From Desulfobacterales bacterium (GTDB lineage Bacteria > Desulfobacterota > Desulfobacteria > Desulfobacterales > JAEINQ01), in assembly GCA_016342285.1 (NCBI GenBank), contig JAEINQ010000007.1, positions 1 to 64,000 on the forward strand: a stretch of DNA of 64,000 nt, read 5' to 3'. Made by a program: the position numbers and the translations under genes. Below, piece after piece: positions 50,396 through 59,316 of this stretch. Position 1 is the stretch's first letter. Every line of letters begins with the position of its first letter. Under the pieces are notes generated by a model. It saw only the letters and a list, made by a program, of their open reading frames with translations, made no database searches and was not told where the DNA came from.

Positions 50396-52552
50396 ATGCG
50401 AAAAGAAATCGTCGGCATCGTTTTATTCTTTCTGGTGGTTTTCACCATCATCAGCCTGTTGTCCTACAGTCCGGCCGATCCGTCTTTTAACAACGCCAGA
50501 TCTGCCGGAGAGATTCATAACCTTTTCGGCCTCGTGGGCGCCCACACCGCAGGACTCTTCATCGGCCTTTTCGGGTTGGGGGCTTTCTGGATTCCCGTTT
50601 TACTGCTTCTGTTCAGCATCCACTTTTTTGGCGGGCATTCCCGGGAAGCCATTCTTGCCACATTGGGCGGCGGGTTCATCCTGACCATCACCACGGGCAG
50701 TCTGTTGAGCCTTGCCGCCCTGCCCGACAACCACTTGGCTCTCTTCGGATACCGGTTCTCTTCGGGCGGGATGGTGGGTATTCCCATCAAGACCCTGCTG
50801 GTGACTTACTCCAATGCCGCCGGCGCTGCCATCATTTTGTCGGTGCTCTGGGTCATCGGGCTCATCCTGGCCACCGGGATCTCGGTGATCCGCATGGGCA
50901 AACGAATTTGGATTGCCGCCAGCTTTCTCTACGACCGACTGTGGACCCTGGTTGTCAAATGGCGCGAACGACGCCGGAAGTCCCGAAAACGGGAGGCGAC
51001 CCAAAAAGTCCAGGCTGCCCGAAAGCCGCGGGAAGTTAAAATCAAGGCGCCGGACCCCAAGCCGATCGCCGAAAGACCCGTACCGAAACAGGAAGTCTTC
51101 GATTTTATGCGCACCGAAAGCGATTTTCAGCTTCCATCGGTCAATTTCTTGGATACCCCGGACCCCAGACCCGCTTCCGTCGACAGTGAAAACCTTCGCA
51201 TGCAGTCACGGCTACTAGAAAAAAAACTGGAAGACTTTGGTGTTTCCGGAACGGTGACCGCCGTTTCTCCGGGACCGGTGATCACCACTTTCGAGTACGA
51301 ACCGGCACCGGGAGTCAAGATTAACAAGATCGCCAATCTCTCAGACGACTTGGCCATGGCCCTTCGGGCCCAGTCTATCCGAATCGTTGCCCCCATTCCC
51401 GGAAAGGCCGCCATCGGCGTGGAAGTGCCCAATGCCAGCCGGGAACTGGTGCGGTTCCGGGAACTGGTGGTGTCGGCCGCCTTTGAAAAATGCAAATCAC
51501 TCCTGCCGCTGTGCCTGGGCAAGAGCATCTCCGGTGAGCCGGTGGTGGCCGAACTGGAAAAGATGCCCCATCTGCTCATTGCCGGGGCCACCGGAACCGG
51601 TAAAAGCGTGGGCCTCAACGCCATGATCTGCAGTCTGCTTTACCGGGCGAGCCCCGATATGGTCAAGTTTATCATGATCGACCCCAAGCGGATCGAGCTT
51701 TCCCTCTACGACGGCATTCCCCACCTGATTACCCCGGTGGTCACCGACGTGAAAAAGGCCACCCATGCGCTGTTCTGGGCGGTTCGGGAGATGGAGCGGC
51801 GCTATGAGCAGTTGTCCGAGAAAAAGGCCAGAAACATCCGCCAGTACAACCAGAAGGTGGAAAAGGCGCCCAAGACCGGCGACGGCGAGACGGAGAAAAA
51901 ACTGCCGCTGATCGTTATCATCATTGACGAACTGGCCGATCTCATGATGGTGGCCTCCCGAGATGTTGAGGTGGCGCTGACGCGGCTGGCCCAGATGGCC
52001 AGGGCTGCCGGCATTCACCTGATTCTGGCCACCCAGCGCCCTTCGGTGGATGTGTTGACGGGCATCATCAAGGCCAATTTTCCGGCCCGGCTGACGTTTC
52101 AAGTCTCTTCGCGTACTGATTCACGGACCATTCTCGATGCCAACGGTGCCGAAAATCTGCTGGGTGACGGCGACATGCTGTTGCTGCCGCCCGGCTCCGC
52201 CAAACTTCAGCGGATCCACGGGGCCTACATCAGCGAAGAGGAGTTGGGGCGCATCACCGAGTTTCTCAAGGCTCAGAAAAGACCCGATTACGATGACCAG
52301 GTCACCCAGCCGCCGGACGAGAACAACGCCGCCGAAGGCGATCAGGAACACGACGAGCGCTATGACGATGCCGTGGCCCTGGTCACACGCAGCGGACAGG
52401 CCTCCATCTCCATGGTGCAGCGGCACCTGCGGATCGGGTACAACCGGGCGGCCCGAATCATTGAAATGATGGAACGCGAAGGGGTCGTGGGCCCATCGGA
52501 CGGCGCCAAGCCACGTGAGGTGCTGGCCCGAAACTACGATGATATCCCTTGA
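50396..52552 (+). CDS. ftsK: DNA translocase FtsK
   Basis: It moves chromosomal DNA through the closing septum. 718 residues: about four membrane helices in the first 170, a short basic linker, the alpha/beta motor (Walker A GATGTGKS, Walker B VIIIDELADLMM) and a C-terminal winged-helix gamma domain (DDAVALVTRSGQASISMVQR) that reads KOPS-like sequences. The linker is short, as in SpoIIIE-type proteins. Confidence 0.96.
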   Translation: MRKEIVGIVLFFLVVFTIISLLSYSPADPSFNNARSAGEIHNLFGLVGAHTAGLFIGLFGLGAFWIPVLLLLFSIHFFGGHSREAILATLGGGFILTITTGSLLSLAALPDNHLALFGYRFSSGGMVGIPIKTLLVTYSNAAGAAIILSVLWVIGLILATGISVIRMGKRIWIAASFLYDRLWTLVVKWRERRRKSRKREATQKVQAARKPREVKIKAPDPKPIAERPVPKQEVFDFMRTESDFQLPSVNFLDTPDPRPASVDSENLRMQSRLLEKKLEDFGVSGTVTAVSPGPVITTFEYEPAPGVKINKIANLSDDLAMALRAQSIRIVAPIPGKAAIGVEVPNASRELVRFRELVVSAAFEKCKSLLPLCLGKSISGEPVVAELEKMPHLLIAGATGTGKSVGLNAMICSLLYRASPDMVKFIMIDPKRIELSLYDGIPHLITPVVTDVKKATHALFWAVREMERRYEQLSEKKARNIRQYNQKVEKAPKTGDGETEKKLPLIVIIIDELADLMMVASRDVEVALTRLAQMARAAGIHLILATQRPSVDVLTGIIKANFPARLTFQVSSRTDSRTILDANGAENLLGDGDMLLLPPGSAKLQRIHGAYISEEELGRITEFLKAQKRPDYDDQVTQPPDENNAAEGDQEHDERYDDAVALVTRSGQASISMVQRHLRIGYNRAARIIEMMEREGVVGPSDGAKPREVLARNYDDIP

Positions 52553-52619
52553 TGCGGCCCGGCCGAATGGGGAGCCGATTCGCCGGCCCGAAAGACCTGA
52601 AGGGCACGTCATTTCAGGT

Positions 52620-52745
52620 TTCAGACGCCCCCCTGTTTACTCTGAAATAAAACCATCACTTCCAGTGGTAAACCCGGAAAGGCAGCTACCGCTGCTGCGA
52701 GAAGACACCGCTGTGAATTCACAATATCCAATTTTCAATTAAGCC
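52620..52745. repeat. REP-like repeat between ftsK and a methyltransferase gene
   Basis: AAACCATCACTTCCAGTGGTAAACCCGG followed by AAAGGCAGCTACCG..GCGAGAA and ATTCACAATATCCAATTTTC. The ACTTC(C)AGTGGT hairpin and CCGGAAAGG..CGAGAA pattern match 58935-58986 and 36837-36868. Confidence 0.55.
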
Positions 52746-52769
52746 AAGACAACGGGAATAGAAAACAGC

Positions 52770-53417
52770 ATGGACATCGACCCACGACTGATCAATGGCG
52801 TCAAGGGGTTCATGGACCCGGAAGAGGGCACCCGGCTCTACGAGGCGGCCCTTGAAGCCGGCCGAATGGGACCCTGCCTGGAAATTGGCAGCTACTGCGG
52901 AAAGTCCGCCCTATATATCGGTTCGGCCTGCCGGAAAAACGGCAGCGTCCTCTTTTCCATCGATCATCATCGGGGGTCCGAGGAACAACAGCCGGGCCAG
53001 GAGTACTTTGATCCGGAACTGGTCGATCCGTCGGGAAAAAAGATCGATACCTTTCCGCACTTTCGACAAGTCCTGGAATCGGCCGGCCTGGAAGAGACCG
53101 TGGTCCCGCTGGTCTGCAGGTCCCACGTGGCGGCCCGGTGGTGGCGTACCCCCCTGGCCATGGTTTTCATTGACGGCGGTCACGCCTTTGAAACCGTCCA
53201 CGCCGACTACAGCGCCTGGGTCGGCCATATCGTGCCGGGAGGTCTTTTGCTGATTCACGATCTGTTTGAAAAGCCCGAAGACGGCGGCCAGGCCCCCTAT
53301 GACGTCTACCGGTTGGCCCTGGCCTCGGGACTGTTTCAGGAGATAGACCGCTGTAAAAGCCTCGGCGTGCTTCGGCGCCATCCCGCCCTGGGCATCCTTC
53401 CCCATCTCCCACGGTAA
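52770..53417 (+). CDS. Class I SAM-dependent methyltransferase (Methyltransf_24-like)
   Basis: 215 residues. The glycine-rich SAM site CLEIGSYCGKSALYIG (about 35-50) and MVFIDGGHAFETVHADY (metal or catalytic DGGH motif) place it with Methyltransf_24/CmcI-like enzymes. The substrate is unknown; the neighbouring glycosyltransferase genes suggest a surface glycan, but that is inference. It has no clear ribosome site. Confidence 0.82.
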   Translation: MDIDPRLINGVKGFMDPEEGTRLYEAALEAGRMGPCLEIGSYCGKSALYIGSACRKNGSVLFSIDHHRGSEEQQPGQEYFDPELVDPSGKKIDTFPHFRQVLESAGLEETVVPLVCRSHVAARWWRTPLAMVFIDGGHAFETVHADYSAWVGHIVPGGLLLIHDLFEKPEDGGQAPYDVYRLALASGLFQEIDRCKSLGVLRRHPALGILPHLPR

Positions 53418-53529
53418 CCGTGCATCATGGGGTTATCCTGGTATTCATCCAGTTTCCAATACAACAATTTAAGGCATTTCGAACTGAAAGAGAGGTATCG
53501 CAGCCCCTTCCAGGGCCTTGGAATTGGGG

Positions 53530-54110
53530 CTGTGTGAAGGCTGGCCATTATGCAGCGTATTGCATAATAGTCTTGACTACAATGAAGAAGCCTGGCTGGA
53601 GAAGACGGATCTCTTGGTCCTGGACGAACTCCATAAAATGCCCATGTGGAAGAATTACCTGAAGGGGGTGTACGACACACGCCCCGACCACATGAGAATT
53701 CTGGTCACCGGTAGCGCCCGTCTGGAAACTTTTCGGCAAAGCGGCGATTCGCTGGCCGGCCGCTTTTTCCGGCACCGGCTGCTGCCGTTTTCTCCCGCGG
53801 AGATCCCTGCCGAGAGTCTCGAACCCTTCATGACGCGGGGCGGATTCCCCGAGCCGCTTCTGGTCGAGGCGGATACGGACGCGCAACGCTGGAGAAACCA
53901 GTACGTGGACGGCCTGGTTCGGACGGACATCCTTGAATTTCATCGAAAATACGGCATTCCGGGGGTTCAGCTCGTTTTGCATTTGAAGCATGAACGGGTG
54001 ACGAAGGATATCGAAATTAGACGAGGTTTTGATTATTTGCGTTCATTGAAGCCCTATCGTCACATGGTATCCCGAAAGGTATTCGACAGGATGGTTTCAA
54101 TTCGAAGAAG
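53530..54110 (+). pseudogene. Decayed AAA_14/DUF4143 family ATPase
   Basis: The remaining frame contains LLVLDELHKMPMWKNYLKG (Walker B), RILVTGSARLETFRQSGDSLAGRFF and RGGFPEPLL, all typical of this family of over 380 residues, and ends with IPGVQLVLHLKHERVTKDIEIR, the usual C-terminus. The Walker A segment is missing before position 53570, and about 150 residues are missing between FHRKYG and the last block. Repeat fragments abut both sides (53490-53545 and 54100-54150), so deletion next to repeats is likely. Confidence 0.75.
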
Positions 54111-54185
54111 GAATCCACGTCCTTTGGGCGTGGCCAGAGTCCATTGGCTATGCCGTTTCATTTATCGTCCAATGCCTAAAATGCA

Positions 54186-54929
54186 CTAAGATGTGAACAT
54201 TTTCCCGTTTTTTTTCAGATAGATCACGACGCTTTTTCCGATCAGCGGGTTGAGGAGTCGGTCGATAAATTGTGTCAGGCGTGGCTTTTTCATGATGTCC
54301 CAGGTGAGAAACCGGTGGTAGAGCCTGACCGGCAGCACGTCGTCCCGGGTCGGCCCCACCAGGCATTTGAGCCACCAGTAGGGGCTGTGGATGCTGTGGG
54401 CAAAGTGGCAGGCCCAGGGGACAACGCCCTTGTCCCTGAGTTGCGCGATCAGGGCCTTTTTCCGGTAGATCCGGACATGGCCCTGGTTGGCATTGAAGTA
54501 TTCGTCTGACAGGGCCCAGCAGATCCGTTCGGGCAGGTATCTCGGCACACTCACCACCAGGTTTTTTCCCGGTTTGAGCACCCGGATGAGTTCGGCCATG
54601 GCCGTATCATGGTCCGGAATGTGTTCCAGGACTTCCGAACAGATGACCAGGTCGAAGGCGTCCGTGGGGAAGGGAAGCCGGGTGACGTCGGCGGCGGTCA
54701 GCGCCCATGAGCCGCCCCCGTGGGCGCCGAGCCGATGGTGGTATTCCAGCCTGTTACGGGCTTCGGCCAGGTCGTCCGGATTGATGTCCGCCCCCACGGC
54801 CGTTACTTTTTCAAGTTCGTATGCCGCGCAGGTGTGTCTTCCGGGGCCGCATCCCATATCCAGAACCCGATCTCCGGGACGGATGTCCAGGCGGCTGAAG
54901 TCAACGGTGATCAACCATGGCCTCCCCAT
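54186..54929 (-). CDS. Class I SAM-dependent methyltransferase
   Basis: 247 residues from ATG 54929, overlapping the end of the glycosyltransferase gene by 29 nt. SAM motif VLDMGCGPGRHTCAAYE, followed by DVTRLPFPTDAFDLVICSEVLEHI, is the Methyltransf_11 pattern. The C-terminal part carries WWLKCLVGP and a basic amphipathic end, which may contact the membrane. Overlap and order suggest it methylates the product of the GT4 enzyme or a related lipid. Confidence 0.85.
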   Translation of the reverse strand: MGRPWLITVDFSRLDIRPGDRVLDMGCGPGRHTCAAYELEKVTAVGADINPDDLAEARNRLEYHHRLGAHGGGSWALTAADVTRLPFPTDAFDLVICSEVLEHIPDHDTAMAELIRVLKPGKNLVVSVPRYLPERICWALSDEYFNANQGHVRIYRKKALIAQLRDKGVVPWACHFAHSIHSPYWWLKCLVGPTRDDVLPVRLYHRFLTWDIMKKPRLTQFIDRLLNPLIGKSVVIYLKKNGKMFTS

Positions 54930-56190
54930 AGGCGGCAACGGTCTTTTCCGCGGCCCGTTTCCAGGTAAAGTGGTTTTGTACCCGGCGGTAACCGGCCCGG
55001 CCCAGTTCCGCGGCCCGACCGGGGTTCTCCAACAGGTCGACAATGGCCCGGGTCAGGGCCTCCGGCGACGCCGGCGGGACCAGCAAACCGGCATCACCCA
55101 CCACTTCGGGAAGCGCCCCGCCGGTGGTGCTGATCACCGGCACGCCGCAGGCCATGGCTTCCCCCACGGGCAGGCCGAACCCTTCGTAGACCGAGGGGAC
55201 CACGGCGATGGCTGCCTTGGCATACTGTCGAACGAAGTCCGCATCGCTGATCCGGCCGGTGAAGGTGACCCGGCTGCCGATCCCCAGCTCCCGGATCAGT
55301 TTCACGATGCCGCCGTCTTTTTTTGGTGTTCCGACCACCATGAGGCGGATGCGACGGGTGCGAGAGATCTTTTCAACGGCCTTGAGCAGGTAGTATAGCC
55401 CCTTTAACGGCGTGTCTGCGCTGTTGGTGACGATAATCCGATCCTTTTCCCGGGCAATTTCCGGGATCGGGAAGAAGATATCGGTGTTGATGCCGTTGGG
55501 CACGATGGAGAACCGCTCCGGGGACACGCCGAAATCCCTTTGAATATCTTCTTTGGCACATGTGGAGACGGTGATGATACGGGGCAGGGTTCGGGCGACC
55601 TGCTTTTGCATGCCGATAAATGAGTACCAGCGTAGATATTTGAGCTTTTTCCAGGATGCCTTGACCGATCTGATGGCGATCTGTCTGTCGACGGTAATGG
55701 GGTGATGAATGGTGGCCACCGTCGGGATCCGCCTGCTGATGGCCCACAAGCCGTAGGACAGGCTCTGGTTGTCGTGGACGATGTCGTAGCGGTCCAGGTG
55801 CCGGCTTAAATGGAAAAACGATCGAATCCCGAAGGTGAAGGGTTCCGGGAATCCCATGGTGGAAACCCCGATCCATTCGAGGAGGTTGACCGGGTCTACA
55901 AGTTCGTCAAGGCGCGGTATCCGAAACGGATCATCGGGGTTGTAAAGATCCAGACAAGGGAGGTGGTGGACGGGGATGTCCGCATCGAGCATGGGGTCGG
56001 GCGGTCCGGAGACTACCTCCACCTCGTGGCCGAGGTCTTTCAGGGCACGGCTGAGGTTTTTCAGATAGACGCCCTGGCCGCCGCAGTGGGGATTGCTGCG
56101 GTAGCTGAGCAGGCAGATCCGCAGTGGCTTGTCGACGGCGCCGTTTTCGGCCCTTCCAGGCCGGTGTCTATGGTTTCCATGGGTTTGCAT
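54901..56190 (-). CDS. GT4-family glycosyltransferase
   Basis: 429 residues, a GT-B enzyme. The N-terminal Rossmann part begins LRICLLSYRSNPHCGGQGVY; the C-terminal nucleotide-sugar part has VVPSVYEGFGLPVGEAMACG, the EX7E motif. The acceptor is unknown; the operon with a methyltransferase suggests cell-surface glycan or glycolipid modification. The start is ATG 56190; conserved sequence begins about 20 residues later and no ribosome site is evident. Confidence 0.9.
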   Translation of the reverse strand: MQTHGNHRHRPGRAENGAVDKPLRICLLSYRSNPHCGGQGVYLKNLSRALKDLGHEVEVVSGPPDPMLDADIPVHHLPCLDLYNPDDPFRIPRLDELVDPVNLLEWIGVSTMGFPEPFTFGIRSFFHLSRHLDRYDIVHDNQSLSYGLWAISRRIPTVATIHHPITVDRQIAIRSVKASWKKLKYLRWYSFIGMQKQVARTLPRIITVSTCAKEDIQRDFGVSPERFSIVPNGINTDIFFPIPEIAREKDRIIVTNSADTPLKGLYYLLKAVEKISRTRRIRLMVVGTPKKDGGIVKLIRELGIGSRVTFTGRISDADFVRQYAKAAIAVVPSVYEGFGLPVGEAMACGVPVISTTGGALPEVVGDAGLLVPPASPEALTRAIVDLLENPGRAAELGRAGYRRVQNHFTWKRAAEKTVAAYGEAMVDHR

Positions 56191-56470
56191 GTCGGTGTAT
56201 GGTCCATCGTATCGGGTGCGGGGGCGGCCGACGCTTGCGACATTGGCATACGCCCCTTGCCCGGCGCCCCGAAATGAACCGGTCCGCCGAATTGATAACC
56301 TGGAACTTTTAGCGCCACTATATGGCGTCCGTCAACCTATATTGCGTTCTTTTTCTGAACGTCGTTTCTTGACCGGATCGCCGGGCACTCATGGACTTTT
56401 GCTTGATGCCAATTTGCTGTCGCTGTGCTCCCCGAGCGCTTCGTGGCAGACCGCGTCTTTTAAGCATTCA

Positions 56471-57580
56471 TCAACGGTTTTTTAAAGCGGTTGGCATGCC
56501 GGCAAGGGCTGCCAGTTCCCTATCGTAGGCGTCAATAAGGGCCGGCCAGGAAAATTTTCCCATGGCCCGGGCCAGAGTCTGGCGGCTCTTTTCGCGGGCC
56601 GATGGGTCGGTCAGCAGGGCGCAGAGTTTTTCCACCAGATCGTCCTGCCCGTCATAGAGAAAATCCCGATGAAACGCCGAGGGAAGAATCTCCGGGTAGG
56701 AGAGCCGGTTGGGAAGCAGGGGGAGGCAGCCGAAACGCATGGCTTCGACGGCGGCAATACCGAAATTTTCCTGCTCGGCGGTACTGACCATGACCGCCCC
56801 CTGGCGGAGCCAGTCCAGGTAGCGCTGACGGGAGGGCTCGTATCCGTAACAGACGATCTTTGATGCCAACCGCTTTTTTGCGGCGAGGAACGGTTTGGGC
56901 ACGGCCTGAAAGTTTTCCCCGAGAAGGGCCAGCCGGAAGTCGATGCCGTTTTGGTTGGCCGCATCCAAAGCCGCAAAAAAGGCCTGGGGGTTTTTGTCGT
57001 ATTCCCATCGATGGTTCCAGATGACCAGAGGCGGCTGGTTTGAGTGGGCGGGTCGCTCCAGCGGATCCGGGGAAAATCGGCACCCGGGATGGAGAACACC
57101 GGCTTTTTTTTCAATGGCAGAAACCACCCACAGGGGGTGGTATTCGGGCATCATGCGCAAAAAGCCAGGCAGGGCCGCGAAGAAGGCATCGAAATGGGTT
57201 TGAGAATTGAACAGGATGCGGTCGGCTGCCAGGGCCGTGGTAATGTCGGTGAATCCGAACTGGACGTCACGCTGTTCGCCCGGGCTCAGGGGATAGGTCA
57301 GCTGGTTTTCGTGAAAATAGACCAGGGTTGGCGGGCAGGCCGGCCCGGATAGCATTTTAAAATCCGACAGACTCATCAGGTCGGTGGTGATCAGACCGTC
57401 GTAGCCATCCAGGGGGCCGACCTTTTGAATCAGGAACAGGGCCGCGCCGCGCATGCGCCATTTCCAGAATCGGGCCGGCAGGGTGACCAGATCGATCCGA
57501 TGACCGGAGTGGGCCACCAGTCCCTCGGCAAATTCCTTGTGGCTGCCGCCGAAAAACGGTTCGATGAACAAAAAGCGCAT
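56471..57580 (-). CDS. tRNA-queuosine mannosyltransferase-like protein (DUF3524/GTDC1 family)
   Basis: 369 residues from ATG 57580 (AAAGGAA in front). The long N-terminal extension in the open frame is not conserved. FIEPFFGGSHKEFAEGL, LPARFWKWRMRGAALFL, LVYFHENQLTYPLSPGEQR and ALAADRILFNSQTHFDAF are signature blocks of the QTMAN/GTDC1 family, which adds mannose to queuosine in tRNA-Asp. The C-terminal GT-B half is present (AEQENFGIAAVEAM). The bacterial substrate may differ. It stands alone, 280 bp ahead of the GT4 gene. Confidence 0.87.
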   Translation of the reverse strand: MRFLFIEPFFGGSHKEFAEGLVAHSGHRIDLVTLPARFWKWRMRGAALFLIQKVGPLDGYDGLITTDLMSLSDFKMLSGPACPPTLVYFHENQLTYPLSPGEQRDVQFGFTDITTALAADRILFNSQTHFDAFFAALPGFLRMMPEYHPLWVVSAIEKKAGVLHPGCRFSPDPLERPAHSNQPPLVIWNHRWEYDKNPQAFFAALDAANQNGIDFRLALLGENFQAVPKPFLAAKKRLASKIVCYGYEPSRQRYLDWLRQGAVMVSTAEQENFGIAAVEAMRFGCLPLLPNRLSYPEILPSAFHRDFLYDGQDDLVEKLCALLTDPSAREKSRQTLARAMGKFSWPALIDAYDRELAALAGMPTALKNR

Positions 57581-57639
57581 GATGTTCCTTTTATGGGAAT
57601 TGTCAGCAGGCCTTTGCAACGCCAAAATGCAGATTGGTT

Positions 57640-57895
57640 CCTCGCTATTTCGTGTGGGAGGCCAGGAGGGTGCCTTCTCGCGGCCCGAAAAACTTGTCGC
57701 CAAGCGCCCGTAACCCCGGACAGCGCCCTTTTTCAGCAGAAAAGACTGATATTTTGACTTGTTAAGAAGCATTTGCGGCCGGGCTGGGTTCTGTCCGGGG
57801 TAACGGGCCCTAAGCGGCTCAGACAGTTCCGAGCCGCGAGAAGGCACCCTCCTGGCCCTGGCCGGCCCCATTTTACCCATATGAAACAGCGAAGA
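57640..57895. repeat. About 250-bp imperfect palindrome (MITE-like)
   Basis: Perfect 25-bp arms GGCCAGGAGGGTGCCTTCTC.. (57660-57684) and their complement (57833-57857) enclose a second arm pair, GCCCGTAACCCCGGACAG (57706-57723) with its complement at 57791-57808 (one mismatch). Weaker pairing continues outside to about 57640 and 57895. The centre (57724-57790) is AT-rich. No coding capacity. Confidence 0.8.
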
Positions 57896-57968
57896 GCCCG
57901 CAGATTCAACGAACGGGTTGGCAGTCATGTAAACGGAACAGCAATATGACAATCCCTATGCCCAATGC

Positions 57969-58004
57969 AAAAGGCATCCTGGATCCTTCCCGGGATGCCT
58001 TTTT
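57969..58004 (-). terminator. Bidirectional terminator after the cold-shock gene
   Basis: AAAAGGCATCC and GGATGCCTTTT pair over 11 bp, with A-run and T-run on the two sides. It lies 20 nt beyond the stop of the minus-strand cold-shock gene. Confidence 0.85.
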
Positions 58005-58022
58005 GTGGGTTCTTCGGGGCAA

Positions 58023-58223
58023 CTATAATTTTGTCACATCGGCTGCGGCAGGGCCCCGTTCTCCCTTTTCGACCTCAAAGGAGACCTTGTCTCCCTGGGC
58101 CAGACTTTTGAACCCTTGTGCGTTAATCACTGAAAAATGAACGAAGACGTCTCCGCCCTCCTCATTTTCAATAAACCCATACCCTTTTCTGTCACTGAAC
58201 CACTTTACAATACCGGTTGCCAA
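58023..58223 (-). CDS. Cold-shock domain protein
   Basis: 66 residues, an OB-fold RNA chaperone. RNP1 is KGYGFIE and RNP2 is [14 protein letters not shown]-like start ([16 protein letters not shown]). The start codon is TTG, supported by AAAGGGGGG 5 nt upstream and exact alignment with the family start; no ATG is available. The weak initiation codon may be part of its control. A leader of over 100 nt is possible. Confidence 0.95.
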   Translation of the reverse strand: MATGIVKWFSDRKGYGFIENEEGGDVFVHFSVINAQGFKSLAQGDKVSFEVEKGERGPAAADVTKL

Positions 58224-58509
58224 GACACCCCCCTTTGCTGAAAGTCCATACTCGGACCGGCTCGAATCCGGCCCACTGCCTGGTCAGCGGCCGGGAAAAC
58301 AACGCTCACTCCAAACCGCATTCATTAAATTACCATGCGATATATATTGCAATGAGGTCAAGAAAAAAACGTTTGAAATGACTAAATTTGTGGAGTCGTT
58401 TCGTTCCGTCTTTATCTTAAGCTAAGATGTTGAGAAACCGGGGCCGCCACATTTCCCATCGGGGCAGGGCGCGTGGGCCGGGGTTGACGGCCGCAGGCGC
58501 GTACTGAAT
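58224..58509. other. Leader region of the cold-shock gene
   Basis: About 290 bp without a gene between two minus-strand genes. A TTGACC box reads on the minus strand at 58363-58358, followed by AT-rich GCAATATATATCGC, but the -10 spacing is poor. GC-rich pairing between 58253 and 58290 could fold the leader. Confidence 0.35.
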
Positions 58510-58818
58510 TCATCGGTCGTCGTACTGTGTCGGAAGGATATCGAGAATCTTTCCGTCTCCGTCCAGAAGATAGATGAGGAACTGGCTGTCCAGGGCATAC
58601 CGAAGCAGGTCTTCATACAACATTGCCTGAGGTTCGTACTTTCGGCCACGCTCACAATGCAGCTGAATCAGGCCCTGCTGGGCATCTTCTTTGTTGAGAA
58701 ATGCCGGGATAAAGGAAATATCGTCCCGGGTGTCATTCTGGCCGAGGATCTGGGCCTCTTTTTCCGGGTCCATTACGATGGTCCAGATCCATGTGGTATT
58801 GTCGATCTGTCGGGGCAT
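58510..58818 (-). CDS. Small hypothetical protein, 102 aa
   Basis: ATG 58818 is preceded by AAAGGA; the upstream extension is unconserved. No family recognised. Soluble and acidic; ends FLIYLLDGDGKILDILPTQYDDR. It starts MPRQIDNTTWIWTIVMDPE, a segment that could be a beta hairpin. Nothing in the surroundings suggests a role. Confidence 0.65.
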   Translation of the reverse strand: MPRQIDNTTWIWTIVMDPEKEAQILGQNDTRDDISFIPAFLNKEDAQQGLIQLHCERGRKYEPQAMLYEDLLRYALDSQFLIYLLDGDGKILDILPTQYDDR

Positions 58819-58924
58819 GTCGCATATCCTTTGATTGGGGTTCGGCCGTTTCCGACTCTTTTCCGGCAAACGGCAAATTAATTTACGAGAAGGCGACAGG
58901 GCTGTCAAGACGCGTGACCTCACT

Positions 58925-59030
58925 TTGGCATGAAGCCACCACTTCTAGTGGTGGACCCGGAAAGGTTCTACCGTTCCGGCGAGAAAAGTTACACCTGAGG
59001 CCACCCGCTCTGCGGGTGGAGACTCACTGC
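58925..59030. repeat. REP-like repeat with two hairpins
   Basis: CCACCACTTCTAGTGGTGG (58936-58954), then ACCCGGAAAGGTTCTACCG and CCACCCGCTCTGCGGGTGG (59001-59019) followed by AGACTCACT. This is the fullest copy of the family also seen at 14932-14971, 36837-37068 and 52640-52700. Confidence 0.7.
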
Positions 59031-59316
59031 TGCCGCCCTCTGCCCGCCGCCCGGACCTTGCCGGCCCGGCTGACCCAATACCTTGTGCAAGCAGGGCTAA
59101 AGTTTTGACGAGATCGGCCGAATAAGGGGTTTAGACTCCGCGGTACTGTGCGTCTGTCGCCTGACCCGATTTAAACGGGGTGCGCGGGTCGTGTCGGTCT
59201 ACCCTTGCGTTTGGATCGCATCCGGCGGTTATTTGCCGGCCAATACCGGGCCTTTGCCCAAGTGCCTGCTCCCTGGTCGGCATTTCAACATCGATTGCCA
59301 GGACGAAGGTTGCCAT

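Noticed and set aside
57581-57952. N-terminal extension of the queuosine-transferase-like protein
   Set aside because: It reads through the large palindrome; the conserved start is at 57580 with a ribosome site.
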